From assembly GCA_934045905.1 (NCBI GenBank), contig OW203762.1, forward strand, positions 4,464,001-4,528,000: DNA of 64,000 nt. Reading direction: 5' to 3'. This DNA is from Leuctra nigra. Its lineage: Eukaryota > Arthropoda > Insecta > Plecoptera > Leuctridae. A model generated the notes under the pieces. That model did not search any database. It worked only from the letters and a program-made list of their open reading frames with translations, and was not told the origin of the DNA. Below, piece after piece: positions 32,905 to 47,392 of the stretch. Position numbers and translations under genes: made by a program. Position 1 is the stretch's first letter. Each line of letters starts with the position of its first letter.

Positions 32905-34014
32905 GGAGAGCCACCATTAGATGTCAGGAGAGTTTACCTCCTTAGCTGCTACGCATCAAAGATTAAGGCCATGACAACACATCCAACATACGGCACCATC
33001 TTCCGCCCAGCATACGAGCTGACCTACTTAAACAGGCCAGCGGTCACAAGACCTGTTGGTTTTAGGTGGAGCGAGCTGCTTCAAGAAGCTGATATCTCTC
33101 TGCTTACCATCCAGCAGATTAGAGTCAGCGAAGTAGCTCCTTGGACTGTGCCCAGACCCAAGTGCCTTCTGCGCCTGACACAGTTCCCTAAGACAACGAC
33201 TCCACCTGCCATGTACCAGCAAATGTTTTTATCAATATGTGACCTATATCCTGACTATGCGAGAGTGTATACTGACGGTTCAAAACTTAACGACGCTGTT
33301 GGATGTGCGTACGTACTCTGTGGCACGCAAGTGTGTTTCAAGCTAAACTCACTTTGCAGTGTTTTTACATCAGAGATGTATGCAATCCTTCGAGCCCTTA
33401 ATTTTATTAAACATGACGACCGAACTAGATTTCTGATAAGCACCGATTATCTTAGCTCTATTCAAGCAATACAAACTTTGTACCCTAAGGATCACCTTGT
33501 ACAGCAAGTACACTGTGCTCTCCTAGACCTCCACCTACAAGGGACAGACGTCTTATTCTGCTGGGTCCCTGGTCACTCTGGGATACTGGGGAACGACCGA
33601 GCAGATAAAGCAGCTAAAGAAGCAGCTGCAAAGAATCACACAGACTATAGATCCGTCCCAGCATCAGACTTGAAAATACTATTTAAGAGAGAGTCTACGA
33701 AGATGTGGCAGTCTTCATGGGACAAAGTCTTGGACAATAAACTAAAATTGATTAAACCCCGCGTCGGCCCATGGCACTCGTCAGCACGTCGATCTCGGAG
33801 GGAGGAGGTCGTCGTCGCTCGACTCCGTATAGGACATACACGCTTGACTCATGGCCATCTAATGAATAGAGAGGAACAGCCACAGTGTGACACCTGTGAT
33901 GTTCCTCTCTCAGTCCATCACATGCTGATGGACTGTGAAGAACACCGCCAAGCACGCCGTCGCTCGACTCCGTATAGGACATACTCGCTTGACTCATGGC
34001 CATCTAATGAATAG
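32905..34014 (+). pseudogene. LINE ORF2 part 3: RNase H and C-terminal CCHC domain, running into the satellite
   Basis: In the frame entered after the 8-bp insertion, the sequence resumes with GEPPLDVRRVYLLSCYASKI. An RNase H domain follows with all four acidic residues: D in YTDGS (33,274), E in TSEMYAI (33,373), D in STDYLSS (33,445) and D in NDRADKAAKE (33,604), plus WVPGHSGI. RNase H would degrade the RNA of the RNA-DNA hybrid during integration. The C-terminal CCHC element (C 33,886, C 33,895, H 33,919, C 33,934; CX2CX7HX4C) reads CDTCDVPLSVHHMLMDC. From 33,958 the frame re-enters a second copy of the same DNA one base out of phase (RRRSTPYRTYSLDSW) and stops at 34,012-34,014. The natural C-terminus is therefore absent. 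Confidence 0.9.
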
Positions 34015-37000
34015 AGAGGAACAGCCACAGTGTGACACCTGTGATGTTCCTCTCTCAGTCCATCACATGCTGATGGACTGTGAAGAACACCGCCAAGCAC
34101 GCCGTCGCTCGACTCCGTATAGGACATACTCGCTTGACTCATGGCCATCTAATGAATAGAGAGGAACAGCCACAGTGTGACACCTGTGATGTTCCTCTCT
34201 CAGTCCATCACATGCTGATGGACTGTGAAGAACACCGCCAAGCACGCCGTCGCTCGACTCCGTATAGGACATACTCGCTTGACTCATGGCCATCTAATGA
34301 ATAGAGAGGAACAGCCACAGTGTGACACCTGTGATGTTCCTCTCTCAGTCCATCACATGCTGATGGACTGTGAAGAACACCGCCAAGCACGCCGTCGCTC
34401 GACTCCGTATAGGACATACTCGCTTGACTCATGGCCATCTAATGAATAGAGAGGAACAGCCACAGTGTGACACCTGTGATGTTCCTCTCTCAGTCCATCA
34501 CATGCTGATGGACTGTGAAGAACACCGCCAAGCACGCCGTCGCTCGACTCCGTATAGGACATACTCGCTTGACTCATGGCCATCTAATGAATAGAGAGGA
34601 ACAGCCACAGTGTGACACCTGTGATGTTCCTCTCTCAGTCCATCACATGCTGATGGACTGTGAAGAACACCGCCAAGCACGCCGTCGCTCGACTCCGTAT
34701 AGGACATACTCGCTTGACTCATGGCCATCTAATGAATAGAGAGGAACAGCCACAGTGTGACACCTGTGACGTTCCTCTCTCAGTCCATCACATGCTGATG
34801 GACTGTGAAGAACACCGCCAAGCACGCCGTCGCTCGACTCCGTATAGGACATACTCGCTTGACTCATGGCCATCTAATGAATAGAGAGGAACAGCCACAG
34901 TGTGACACCTGTGATGTTCCTCTCTCAGTCCATCACATGCTGATGGACTGTGAAGAACACCGCCAAGCACGCCGTCGCTCGACTCCGTATAGGACATACT
35001 CGCTTGACTCATGGCCATCTAATGAATAGAGAGGAACAGCCACAGTGTGACACCTGTGACGTTCCTCTCTCAGTCCATCACATGCTGATGGACTGTGAAG
35101 AACACCGCCAAGCACGCCGTCGCTCGACTCCGTATAGGACATACTCGCTTGACTCATGGCCATCTAATGAATAGAGAGGAACAGCCACAGTGTGACACCT
35201 GTGATGTTCCTCTCTCAGTCCATCACATGCTGATGGACTGTGAAGAACACCGCCAAGCACGCCGTCGCTCGACTCCGTATAGGACATACTCGCTTGACTC
35301 ATGGCCATCTAATGAATAGAGAGGAACAGCCACAGTGTGACACCTGTGACGTTCCTCTCTCAGTCCATCACATGCTGATGGACTGTGAAGAACACCGCCA
35401 AGCACGCCGTCGCTCGACTCCGTATAGGACATACTCGCTTGACTCATGGCCATCTAATGAATAGAGAGGAACAGCCACAGTGTGACACCTGTGATGTTCC
35501 TCTCTCAGTCCATCACATGCTGATGGACTGTGAAGAACACCGCCAAGCACGCCGTCGCTCGACTCCGTATAGGACATACTCGCTTGACTCATGGCCATCT
35601 AATGAATAGAGAGGAACAGCCACAGTGTGACACCTGTGATGTTCCTCTCTCAGTCCATCACATGCTGATGGACTGTGAAGAACACCGCCAAGCACGCCGT
35701 CGCTCGACTCCGTATAGGACATACTCGCTTGACTCATGGCCATCTAATGAATAGAGAGGAACAGCCACAGTGTGACACCTGTGACGTTCCTCTCTCAGTC
35801 CATCACATGCTGATGGACTGTGAAGAACACCGCCAAGCACGCCGTCGCTCGACTCCGTATAGGACATACTCGCTTGACTCATGGCCATCTAATGAATAGA
35901 GAGGAACAGCCACAGTGTGACACCTGTGACGTTCCTCTCTCAGTCCATCACATGCTGATGGACTGTGAAGAACACCGCCAAGCACGCCGTCGCTCGACTC
36001 CGTATAGGACATACTCGCTTGACTCATGGCCATCTAATGAATAGAGAGGAACAGCCACAGTGTGACACCTGTGATGTTCCTCTCTCAGTCCATCACATGC
36101 TGATGGACTGTGAAGAACACCGCCAAGCACGCCGTCGCTCGACTCCGTATAGGACATACTCGCTTGACTCATGGCCATCTAATGAATAGAGAGGAACAGC
36201 CACAGTGTGACACCTGTGATGTTCCTCTCTCAGTCCATCACATGCTGATGGACTGTGAAGAACACCGCCAAGCACGCCGTCGCTCGACTCCGTATAGGAC
36301 ATACTCGCTTGACTCATGGCCATCTAATGAATAGAGAGGAACAGCCACAGTGTGACACCTGTGACGTTCCTCTCTCAGTCCATCACATGCTGATGGACTG
36401 TGAAGAACACCGCCAAGCACGCCGTCGCTCGACTCCGTATAGGACATACTCGCTTGACTCATGGCCATCTAATGAATAGAGAGGAACAGCCACAGTGTGA
36501 CACCTGTGATGTTCCTCTCTCAGTCCATCACATGCTGATGGACTGTGAAGAACACCGCCAAGCACGCCGTCGCTCGACTCCGTATAGGACATACTCGCTT
36601 GACTCATGGCCATCTAATGAATAGAGAGGAACAGCCACAGTGTGACACCTGTGACGTTCCTCTCTCAGTCCATCACATGCTGATGGACTGTGAAGAACAC
36701 CGCCAAGCACGCCGTCGCTCGACTCCGTATAGGACATACTCGCTTGACTCATGGCCATCTAATGAATAGAGAGGAACAGCCACAGTGTGACACCTGTGAT
36801 GTTCCTCTCTCAGTCCATCACATGCTGATGGACTGTGAAGAACACCGCCAAGCACGCCGTCGCTCGACTCCGTATAGGACATACTCGCTTGACTCATGGC
36901 CATCTAATGAATAGAGAGGAACAGCCACAGTGTGACACCTGTGACGTTCCTCTCACAGTCCATCACATGCTGATGGACTGTGAAGAACACCGCCAAGCAC

Positions 37001-39734
37001 GCCGTCGCTCGACTCCGTATAGGACATACTCGCTTGACTCATGGCCATCTAATGAATAGAGAGGAACAGCCACAGTGTGACACCTGTGACGTTCCTCTCT
37101 CAGTCCATCACATGCTGATGGACTGTGAAGAACACCGCCAAGCACGCCGTCGCTCGACTCCGTATAGGACATACACGCTTGACTCATGGCCATCTAATGA
37201 ATAGAGAGGAACAGCCACAGTGTGACACCTGTGATGTTCCTCTCTCAGTCCATCACATGCTGATGGACTGTGAAGAACACCGCCAAGCACGCCGTCGCTC
37301 GACTCCGTATAGGACATACTCGCTTGACTCATGGCCATCTAATGAATAGAGAGGAACAGCCACAGTGTGACACCTGTGACGTTCCTCTCTCAGTCCATCA
37401 CATGCTGATGGACTGTGAAGAACACCGCCAAGCACGCCGTCGCTCGACTCCGTATAGGACATACTCGCTTGACTCATGGCCATCTAATGAATAGAGAGGA
37501 ACAGCCACAGTGTGACACCTGTGACGTTCCTCTCTCAGTCCATCACATGCTGATGGACTGTGAAGAACACCGCCAAGCACGCCGTCGCTCGACTCCGTAT
37601 AGGACATACTCGCTTGACTCATGGCCATCTAATGAATAGAGAGGAACAGCCACAGTGTGACACCTGTGATGTTCCTCTCTCAGTCCATCACATGCTGATG
37701 GACTGTGAAGAACACCGCCAAGCACGCCGTCGCTCGACTCCGTATAGGACATACTCGCTTGACTCATGGCCATCTAATGAATAGAGAGGAACAGCCACAG
37801 TGTGACACCTGTGACGTTCCTCTCTCAGTCCATCACATGCTGATGGACTGTGAAGAACACCGCCAAGCACGCCGTCGCTCGACTCCGTATAGGACATACT
37901 CGCTTGACTCATGGCCATCTAATGAATAGAGAGGAACAGCCACAGTGTGACACCTGTGACGTTCCTCTCACAGTCCATCACATGCTGATGGACTGTGAAG
38001 AACACCGCCAAGCACGCCGTCGCTCGACTCCGTATAGGACATACTCGCTTGACTCATGGCCATCTAATGAATAGAGAGGAACAGCCACAGTGTGACACCT
38101 GTGACGTTCCTCTCTCAGTCCATCACATGCTGATGGACTGTGAAGAACACCGCCAAGCACGCCGTCGCTCGACTCCGTATAGGACATACTCGCTTGACTC
38201 ATGGCCATCTAATGAATAGAGAGGAACAGCCACAGTGTGACACCTGTGACGTTCCTCTCTCAGTCCATCACATGCTGATGGACTGTGAAGAACACCGCCA
38301 AGCACGCCGTCGCTCGACTCCGTATAGGACATACTCGCTTGACTCATGGCCATCTAATGAATAGAGAGGAACAGCCACAGTGTGACACCTGTGATGTTCC
38401 TCTCTCAGTCCATCACATGCTGATGGACTGTGAAGAACACCGCCAAGCACGCCGTCGCTCGACTCCGTATAGGACATACTCGCTTGACTCATGGCCATCT
38501 AATGAATAGAGAGGAACAGCCACAGTGTGACACCTGTGACGTTCCTCTCTCAGTCCATCACATGCTGATGGACTGTGAAGAACACCGCCAAGCACGCCGT
38601 CGCTCGACTCCGTATAGGACATACTCGCTTGACTCATGGCCATCTAATGAATAGAGAGGAACAGCCACAGTGTGACACCTGTGACGTTCCTCTCACAGTC
38701 CATCACATGCTGATGGACTGTGAAGAACACCGCCAAGCACGCCGTCGCTCGACTCCGTATAGGACATACTCGCTTGACTCATGGCCATCTAATGAATAGA
38801 GAGGAACAGCCACAGTGTGACACCTGTGACGTTCCTCTCACAGTCCATCACATGCTGATGGACTGTGAAGAACACCGCCAAGCACGCCGTCGCTCGACTC
38901 CGTATAGGACATACTCGCTTGACTCATGGCCATCTAATGAATAGAGAGGAACAGCCACAGTGTGACACCTGTGACGTTCCTCTCTCAGTCCATCACATGC
39001 TGATGGACTGTGAAGAACACCGCCAAGCACGCCGTCGCTCGACTCCGTATAGGACATACTCGCTTGACTCATGGCCATCTAATGAATAGAGAGGAACAGC
39101 CACAGTGTGACACCTGTGACGTTCCTCTCTCAGTCCATCACATGCTGATGGACTGTGAAGAACACCGCCAAGCACGCCGTCGCTCGACTCCGTATAGGAC
39201 ATACTCGCTTGACTCATGGCCATCTAATGAATAGAGAGGAACAGCCACAGTGTGACACCTGTGATGTTCCTCTCTCAGTCCATCACATGCTGATGGACTG
39301 TGAAGAACACCGCCAAGCACGCCGTCGCTCGACTCCGTATAGGACATACTCGCTTGACTCATGGCCATCTAATGAATAGAGAGGAACAGCCACAGTGTGA
39401 CACCTGTGACGTTCCTCTCTCAGTCCATCACATGCTGATGGACTGTGAAGAACACCGCCAAGCACGCCGTCGCTCGACTCCGTATAGGACATACTCGCTT
39501 GACTCATGGCCATCTAATGAATAGAGAGGAACAGCCACAGTGTGACACCTGTGACGTTCCTCTCACAGTCCATCACATGCTGATGGACTGTGAAGAACAC
39601 CGCCAAGCACGCCGTCGCTCGACTCCGTATAGGACATACTCGCTTGACTCATGGCCATCTAATGAATAGAGAGGAACAGCCACAGTGTGACACCTGTGAC
39701 GTTCCTCTCACAGTCCATCACATGCTGATGGACT

Positions 39735-42055
39735 GTGAAGAACACCGCCAAGCACGCCGTCGCTCGACTCCGTATAGGACATACTCGCTTGACTCATGGC
39801 CATCTAATGAATAGAGAGGAACAGCCACAGTGTGACACCTGTGATGTTCCTCTCTCAGTCTATCACATGCTGATGGACTGTGAAGAACACCGCCAAGCAC
39901 GCCGTCGCTCGACTCCGTATAGGACATACACGCTTGACTCATAGCCATCTCATGAACAGAGAGGAACAGCCACAGTGTGACACCTGTGATGTTCCTCTCT
40001 CAGTCTATCACATGCTGATGGACTGTGAAGAACACCGCCAAGCACGCCGTCGCTCGACTCCGTATAGGACATACACGCTTGACTCATAGCCATCTCATGA
40101 ACAGAGAGGAACAGCCACAGTGTGACACCTGTGACGTTCCTCTCACAGTCCATCACATGCTGATGGACTGTGAAGAACACCGCCAAGCACGCCGTCGCTC
40201 GACTCCGTATAGGACATACACGCTTGACTCATGGCCATCTCATGAACAGAGAGGAACAGCCACAGTGTGACACCTGTGACGTTCCTCTCACAGTCCATCA
40301 CATGCTGATGGACTGTGAAGAACACCGCCAAGCACGCCGTCGCTCGACTCCGTATAGGACATACACGCTTGACTCATGGCCATCTCATGAACAGAGAGGA
40401 ACAGCCACAGTGTGACACCTGTGACGTTCCTCTCACAGTCCATCACATGCTGATGGACTGTGAAGAACACCGCCAAGCACGCCGTCGCTCGACTCCGTAT
40501 AGGACATACTCGCTTGACTCATGGCCATCTAATGAATAGAGAGGAACAGCCACAGTGTGACACCTGTGATGTTCCTCTCTCAGTCTATCACATGCTGATG
40601 GACTGTGAAGAACACCGCCAAGCACGCCGTCGCTCGACTCCGTATAGGACATACACGCTTGACTCATAGCCATCTCATGAACAGAGAGGAACAGCCACAG
40701 TGTGACACCTGTGATGTTCCTCTCTCAGTCTATCACATGCTGATGGACTGTGAAGAACACCGCCAAGCACGCCGTCGCTCGACTCCGTATAGGACATACA
40801 CGCTTGACTCATAGCCATCTCATGAACAGAGAGGAACAGCCACAGTGTGACACCTGTGACGTTCCTCTCACAGTCCATCACATGCTGATGGACTGTGAAG
40901 AACACCGCCAAGCACGCCGTCGCTCGACTCCGTATAGGACATACACGCTTGACTCATGGCCATCTCATGAACAGAGAGGAACAGCCACAGTGTGACACCT
41001 GTGACGTTCCTCTCACAGTCCATCACATGCTGATGGACTGTGAAGAACACCGCCAAGCACGCCGTCGCTCGACTCCGTATAGGACATACACGCTTGACTC
41101 ATGGCCATCTCATGAACAGAGAGGAACAGCCACAGTGTGACACCTGTGACGTTCCTCTCACAGTCCATCACATGCTGATGGACTGTGAAGAACACCGCCA
41201 AGCACGCCGTCGCTCGACTCCGTATAGGACATACACGCTTGACTCATGGCCATCTCATGAACAGAGAGGAACAGCCACAGTGTGACACCTGTGACGTTCC
41301 TCTCACAGTCCATCACATGCTGATGGACTGTGAAGAACACCGCCAAGCACGCCGTCGCTCGACTCCGTATAGGACATACACGCTTGACTCATGGCCATCT
41401 CATGAACAGAGAGGAACAGCCACAGTGTGACACCTGTGACGTTCCTCTCACAGTCCATCACATGCTGATGGACTGTGAAGAACACCGCCAAGCACGCCGT
41501 CGCTCGACTCCGTATAGGACATACTCGCTTGACTCATGGCCATCTAATGAATAGAGAGGAACAGCCACAGTGTGACACCTGTGATGTTCCTCTCTCAGTC
41601 TATCACATGCTGATGGACTGTGAAGAACACCGCCAAGCACGCCGTCGCTCGACTCCGTATAGGACATACACGCTTGACTCATAGCCATCTCATGAACAGA
41701 GAGGAACAGCCACAGTGTGACACCTGTGATGTTCCTCTCTCAGTCTATCACATGCTGATGGACTGTGAAGAACACCGCCAAGCACGCCGTCGCTCGACTC
41801 CGTATAGGACATACACGCTTGACTCATAGCCATCTCATGAACAGAGAGGAACAGCCACAGTGTGACACCTGTGACGTTCCTCTCACAGTCCATCACATGC
41901 TGATGGACTGTGAAGAACACCGCCAAGCACGCCGTCGCTCGACTCCGTATAGGACATACACGCTTGACTCATGGCCATCTCATGAACAGAGAGGAACAGC
42001 CACAGTGTGACACCTGTGACGTTCCTCTCACAGTCCATCACATGCTGATGGACTG
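39735..42055. repeat. Growing higher-order repeat (5-mer then 7-mer) in the 145-bp array
   Basis: The ordered monomer signature (CTCTCAGTCT with CATAGCC, again, then CTCACAGTCC monomers, then a TACTCGC/TAATGAATAG monomer) begins at about 39,735, at about 40,460 (725 bp = 5 monomers later) and at about 41,475 (1,015 bp = 7 monomers later). The second unit is the first with two more CTCACAGTCC monomers. Confidence 0.8.
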
Positions 42056-45000
42056 TGAAGAACACCGCCAAGCACGCCGTCGCTCGACTCCGTATAGGAC
42101 ATACACGCTTGACTCATGGCCATCTCATGAACAGAGAGGAACAGCCACAGTGTGACACCTGTGACGTTCCTCTCACAGTCCATCACATGCTGATGGACTG
42201 TGAAGAACACCGCCAAGCACGCCGTCGCTCGACTCCGTATAGGACATACACGCTTGACTCATGGCCATCTCATGAACAGAGAGGAACAGCCACAGTGTGA
42301 CACCTGTGACGTTCCTCTCACAGTCCATCACATGCTGATGGACTGTGAAGAACACCGCCAAGCACGCCGTCGCTCGACTCCGTATAGGACATACACGCTT
42401 GACTCATGGCCATCTCATGAACAGAGAGGAACAGCCACAGTGTGACACCTGTGACGTTCCTCTCACAGTCCATCACATGCTGATGGACTGTGAAGAGCAC
42501 CGCCAAGCACGCCGTCGCTCGACTCCGTATAGGACATACACGCTTGACTCATGGCCATCTCATGAACAGAGAGGAACAGCCACAGTGTGACACCTGTGAC
42601 GTTCCTCTCACAGTCCATCACATGCTGATGGACTGTGAAGAACACCGCCAAGCACGCCGTCGCTCGACTCCGTATAGGACATACACGCTTGACTCATGGC
42701 CATCTCATGAACAGAGAGGAACAGCCACAGTGTGACACCTGTGACGTTCCTCTCACAGTCCATCACATGCTGATGGACTGTGAAGAACACCGCCAAGCAC
42801 GCCGTCGCTCGACTCCGTATAGGACATACACGCTTGACTCATGGCCATCTCATGAACAGAGAGGAACAGCCACAGTGTGACACCTGTGACGTTCCTCTCA
42901 CAGTCCATCACATGCTGATGGACTGTGAAGAACACCGCCAAGCACGCCGTCGCTCGACTCCGTATAGGACATACACGCTTGACTCATGGCCATCTCATGA
43001 ACAGAGAGGAACAGCCACAGTGTGACACCTGTGACGTTCCTCTCACAGTCCATCACATGCTGATGGACTGTGAAGAACACCGCCAAGCACGCCGTCGCTC
43101 GACTCCGTATAGGACATACACGCTTGACTCATGGCCATCTCATGAACAGAGAGGAACAGCCACAGTGTGACACCTGTGACGTTCCTCTCACAGTCCATCA
43201 CATGCTGATGGACTGTGAAGAACACCGCCAAGCACGCCGTCGCTCGACTCCGTATAGGACATACACGCTTGACTCATAGCCATCTCATGAACAGAGAGGA
43301 ACAGCCACAGTGTGACACCTGTGACGTTCCTCTCACAGTCCATCACATGCTGATGGACTGTGAAGAACACCGCCAAGCACGCCGTCGCTCGACTCCGTAT
43401 AGGACATACACGCTTGACTCATGGCCATCTCATGAACAGAGAGGAACAGCCACAGTGTGACACCTGTGACGTTCCTCTCACAGTCCATCACATGCTGATG
43501 GACTGTGAAGAACACCGCCAAGCACGCCGTCGCTCGACTCCGTATAGGACATACACGCTTGACTCATGGCCATCTCATGAACAGAGAGGAACAGCCACAG
43601 TGTGACACCTGTGACGTTCCTCTCACAGTCCATCACATGCTGATGGACTGTGAAGAACACCGCCAAGCACGCCGTCGCTCGACTCCGTATAGGACATACA
43701 CGCTTGACTCATAGCCATCTCATGAACAGAGAGGAACAGCCACAGTGTGACACCTGTGACGTTCCTCTCACAGTCCATCACATGCTGATGGACTGTGAAG
43801 AACACCGCCAAGCACGCCGTCGCTCGACTCCGTATAGGACATACACGCTTGACTCATGGCCATCTCATGAACAGAGAGGAACAGCCACAGTGTGACACCT
43901 GTGACGTTCCTCTCACAGTCCATCACATGCTGATGGACTGTGAAGAACACCGCCAAGCACGCCGTCGCTCGACTCCGTATAGGACATACACGCTTGACTC
44001 ATAGCCATCTCATGAACAGAGAGGAACAGCCACAGTGTGACACCTGTGACGTTCCTCTCACAGTCCATCACATGCTGATGGACTGTGAAGAACACCGCCA
44101 AGCACGCCGTCGCTCGACTTCGTATAGGACATACACGCTTGACTCATGGCCATCTCATGAACAGAGAGGAACAGCCACAGTGTGACACCTGTGACGTTCC
44201 TCTCACAGTCCATCACATGCTGATGGACTGTGAAGAACACCGCCAAGCACGCCGTCGCTCGACTCCGTATAGGACATACACGCTTGACTCATGGCCATCT
44301 CATGAACAGAGAGGAACAGCCACAGTGTGACACCTGTGACGTTCCTCTCACAGTCCATCACATGCTGATGGACTGTGAAGAACACCGCCAAGCACGCCGT
44401 CGCTCGACTCCGTATAGGACATACACGCTTGACTCATGGCCATCTCATGAACAGAGAGGAACAGCCACAGTGTGACACCTGTGATGTTCCTCTCTCAGTC
44501 TATCACATGCTGATGGACTGTGAAGAACACCGCCAAGCACGCCGTCGCTCGACTCCGTATAGGACATACACGCTTGACTCATGGCCATCTCATGAACAGA
44601 GAGGAACAGCCACAGTGTGACACCTGTGATGTTCCTCTCTCAGTCTATCACATGCTGATGGACTGTGAAGAACACCGCCAAGCACGCCGTCGCTCGACTC
44701 CGTATAGGACATACACGCTTGACTCATGGCCATCTCATGAACAGAGAGGAACAGCCACAGTGTGACACCTGTGATGTTCCTCTCTCAGTCTATCACATGC
44801 TGATGGACTGTGAAGAACACCGCCAAGCACGCCGTCGCTCGACTCCGTATAGGACATACACGCTTGACTCATGGCCATCTCATGAACAGAGAGGAACAGC
44901 CACAGTGTGACACCTGTGACGTTCCTCTCACAGTCCATCACATGCTGATGGACTGTGAAGAACACCGCCAAGCACGCCGTCGCTCGACTCCGTATAGGAC

Positions 45001-47239
45001 ATACACGCTTGACTCATGGCCATCTCATGAACAGAGAGGAACAGCCACAGTGTGACACCTGTGACGTTCCTCTCACAGTCCATCACATGCTGATGGACTG
45101 TGAAGAACACCGCCAAGCACGCCGTCGCTCGACTCCGTATAGGACATACACGCTTGACTCATAGCCATCTCATGAACAGAGAGGAACAGCCACAGTGTGA
45201 CACCTGTGACGTTCCTCTCACAGTCCATCACATGCTGATGGACTGTGAAGAACACCGCCAAGCACGCCGTCGCTCGACTCCGTATAGGACATACACGCTT
45301 GACTCATGGCCATCTCATGAACAGAGAGGAACAGCCACAGTGTGACACCTGTGACGTTCCTCTCACAGTCCATCACATGCTGATGGACTGTGAAGAACAC
45401 CGCCAAGCACGCCGTCGCTCGACTCCGTATAGGACATACACGCTTGACTCATGGCCATCTCATGAACAGAGAGGAACAGCCACAGTGTGACACCTGTGAC
45501 GTTCCTCTCACAGTCCATCACATGCTGATGGACTGTGAAGAACACCGCCAAGCACGCCGTCGCTCGACTCCGTATAGGACATACACGCTTGACTCATGGC
45601 CATCTCATGAACAGAGAGGAACAGCCACAGTGTGACACCTGTGATGTTCCTCTCTCAGTCTATCACATGCTGATGGACTGTGAAGAACACCGCCAAGCAC
45701 GCCGTCGCTCGACTCCGTATAGGACATACACGCTTGACTCATGGCCATCTCATGAACAGAGAGGAACAGCCACAGTGTGACACCTGTGATGTTCCTCTCT
45801 CAGTCTATCACATGCTGATGGACTGTGAAGAACACCGCCAAGCACGCCGTCGCTCGACTCCGTATAGGACATACACGCTTGACTCATGGCCATCTCATGA
45901 ACAGAGAGGAACAGCCACAGTGTGACACCTGTGATGTTCCTCTCTCAGTCTATCACATGCTGATGGACTGTGAAGAACACCGCCAAGCACGCCGTCGCTC
46001 GACTCCGTATAGGACATACACGCTTGACTCATGGCCATCTCATGAACAGAGAGGAACAGCCACAGTGTGACACCTGTGACGTTCCTCTCACAGTCCATCA
46101 CATGCTGATGGACTGTGAAGAACACCGCCAAGCACGCCGTCGCTCGACTCCGTATAGGACATACACGCTTGACTCATGGCCATCTCATGAACAGAGAGGA
46201 ACAGCCACAGTGTGACACCTGTGACGTTCCTCTCACAGTCCATCACATGCTGATGGACTGTGAAGAACACCGCCAAGCACGCCGTCGCTCGACTCCGTAT
46301 AGGACATACACGCTTGACTCATGGCCATCTCATGAACAGAGAGGAACAGCCACAGTGTGACACCTGTGACGTTCCTCTCACAGTCCATCACATGCTGATG
46401 GACTGTGAAGAACACCGCCAAGCACGCCGTCGCTCGACTCCGTATAGGACATACACGCTTGACTCATGGCCATCTCATGAACAGAGAGGAACAGCCACAG
46501 TGTGACACCTGTGACGTTCCTCTCACAGTCCATCACATGCTGATGGACTGTGAAGAACACCGCCAAGCACGCCGTCGCTCGACTCCGTATAGGACATACA
46601 CGCTTGACTCATAGCCATCTCATGAACAGAGAGGAACAGCCACAGTGTGACACCTGTGACGTTCCTCTCACAGTCCATCACATGCTGATGGACTGTGAAG
46701 AACACCGCCAAGCACGCCGTCGCTCGACTCCGTATAGGACATACATGCTTGACTCATGGCCATCTCATGAACAGAGAGGAACAGCCACAGTGTGACACCT
46801 GTGACGTTCCTCTCACAGTCCATCACATGCTGATGGACTGTGAAGAACACCGCCAAGCACGCCGTCGCTCGACTCCGTATAGGACATACACGCTTGACTC
46901 ATAGCCATCTCATGAACAGAGAGGAACAGCCACAGTGTGACACCTGTGACGTTCCTCTCACAGTCCATCACATGCTGATGGACTGTGAAGAACACCGCCA
47001 AGCACGCCGTCGCTCGACTCCGTATAGGACATACACGCTTGACTCATGGCCATCTCATGAACAGAGAGGAACAGCCACAGTGTGACACCTGTGACGTTCC
47101 TCTCACAGTCCATCACATGCTGATGGACTGTGAAGAACACCGCCAAGCACGCCGTCGCTCGACTCCGTATAGGACATACACGCTTGACTCATGGCCATCT
47201 CATGAACAGAGAGGAACAGCCACAGTGTGACACCTGTGA

Positions 47240-47392
47240 CGTTCCTCTCACAGTCCATCACATGCTGATGGACTGTGAAGAACACCGCCAAGCACGCCGT
47301 CGCTCGACTCCGTATAGGACATACACGCTTGACTCATGGCCATCTCATGAACAGAGAGGAACAGCCACAGTGTGACACCTGTTGATGGACTG
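47240..47392. repeat. Truncated monomer with a 28-bp deletion
   Basis: At about 47,380 GACACCTGT joins directly to TGATGGACTG, losing 28 bp that encode the VPLTVHHM segment. The distance between equivalent points on either side is 262 bp, i.e. two monomers minus 28. It is the only length variant I saw in the array, so it is a unique landmark. Confidence 0.9.

Larger units (their letters stand above)
28613..33957 (+). mobile_element. I-type LINE, long but inactivated, 3' end replaced by satellite
   Basis: The order is a ~380-bp 5' leader (28,613-28,996, GC-richer than its left flank), ORF1 (gag-like, CCHC knuckles), a ~26-bp gap, then ORF2 (endonuclease, reverse transcriptase, RNase H, C-terminal CCHC). 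An RNase H domain with an apurinic-type endonuclease and a CCHC ORF1 fits the I superfamily (I/Nimb-like). The 5' boundary is estimated from base composition. No 3' untranslated region or tail is visible because the coding region runs directly into the 145-bp tandem array at 33,813-33,957. Both ORFs carry disabling changes, so the copy cannot move by itself. Confidence 0.88.
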
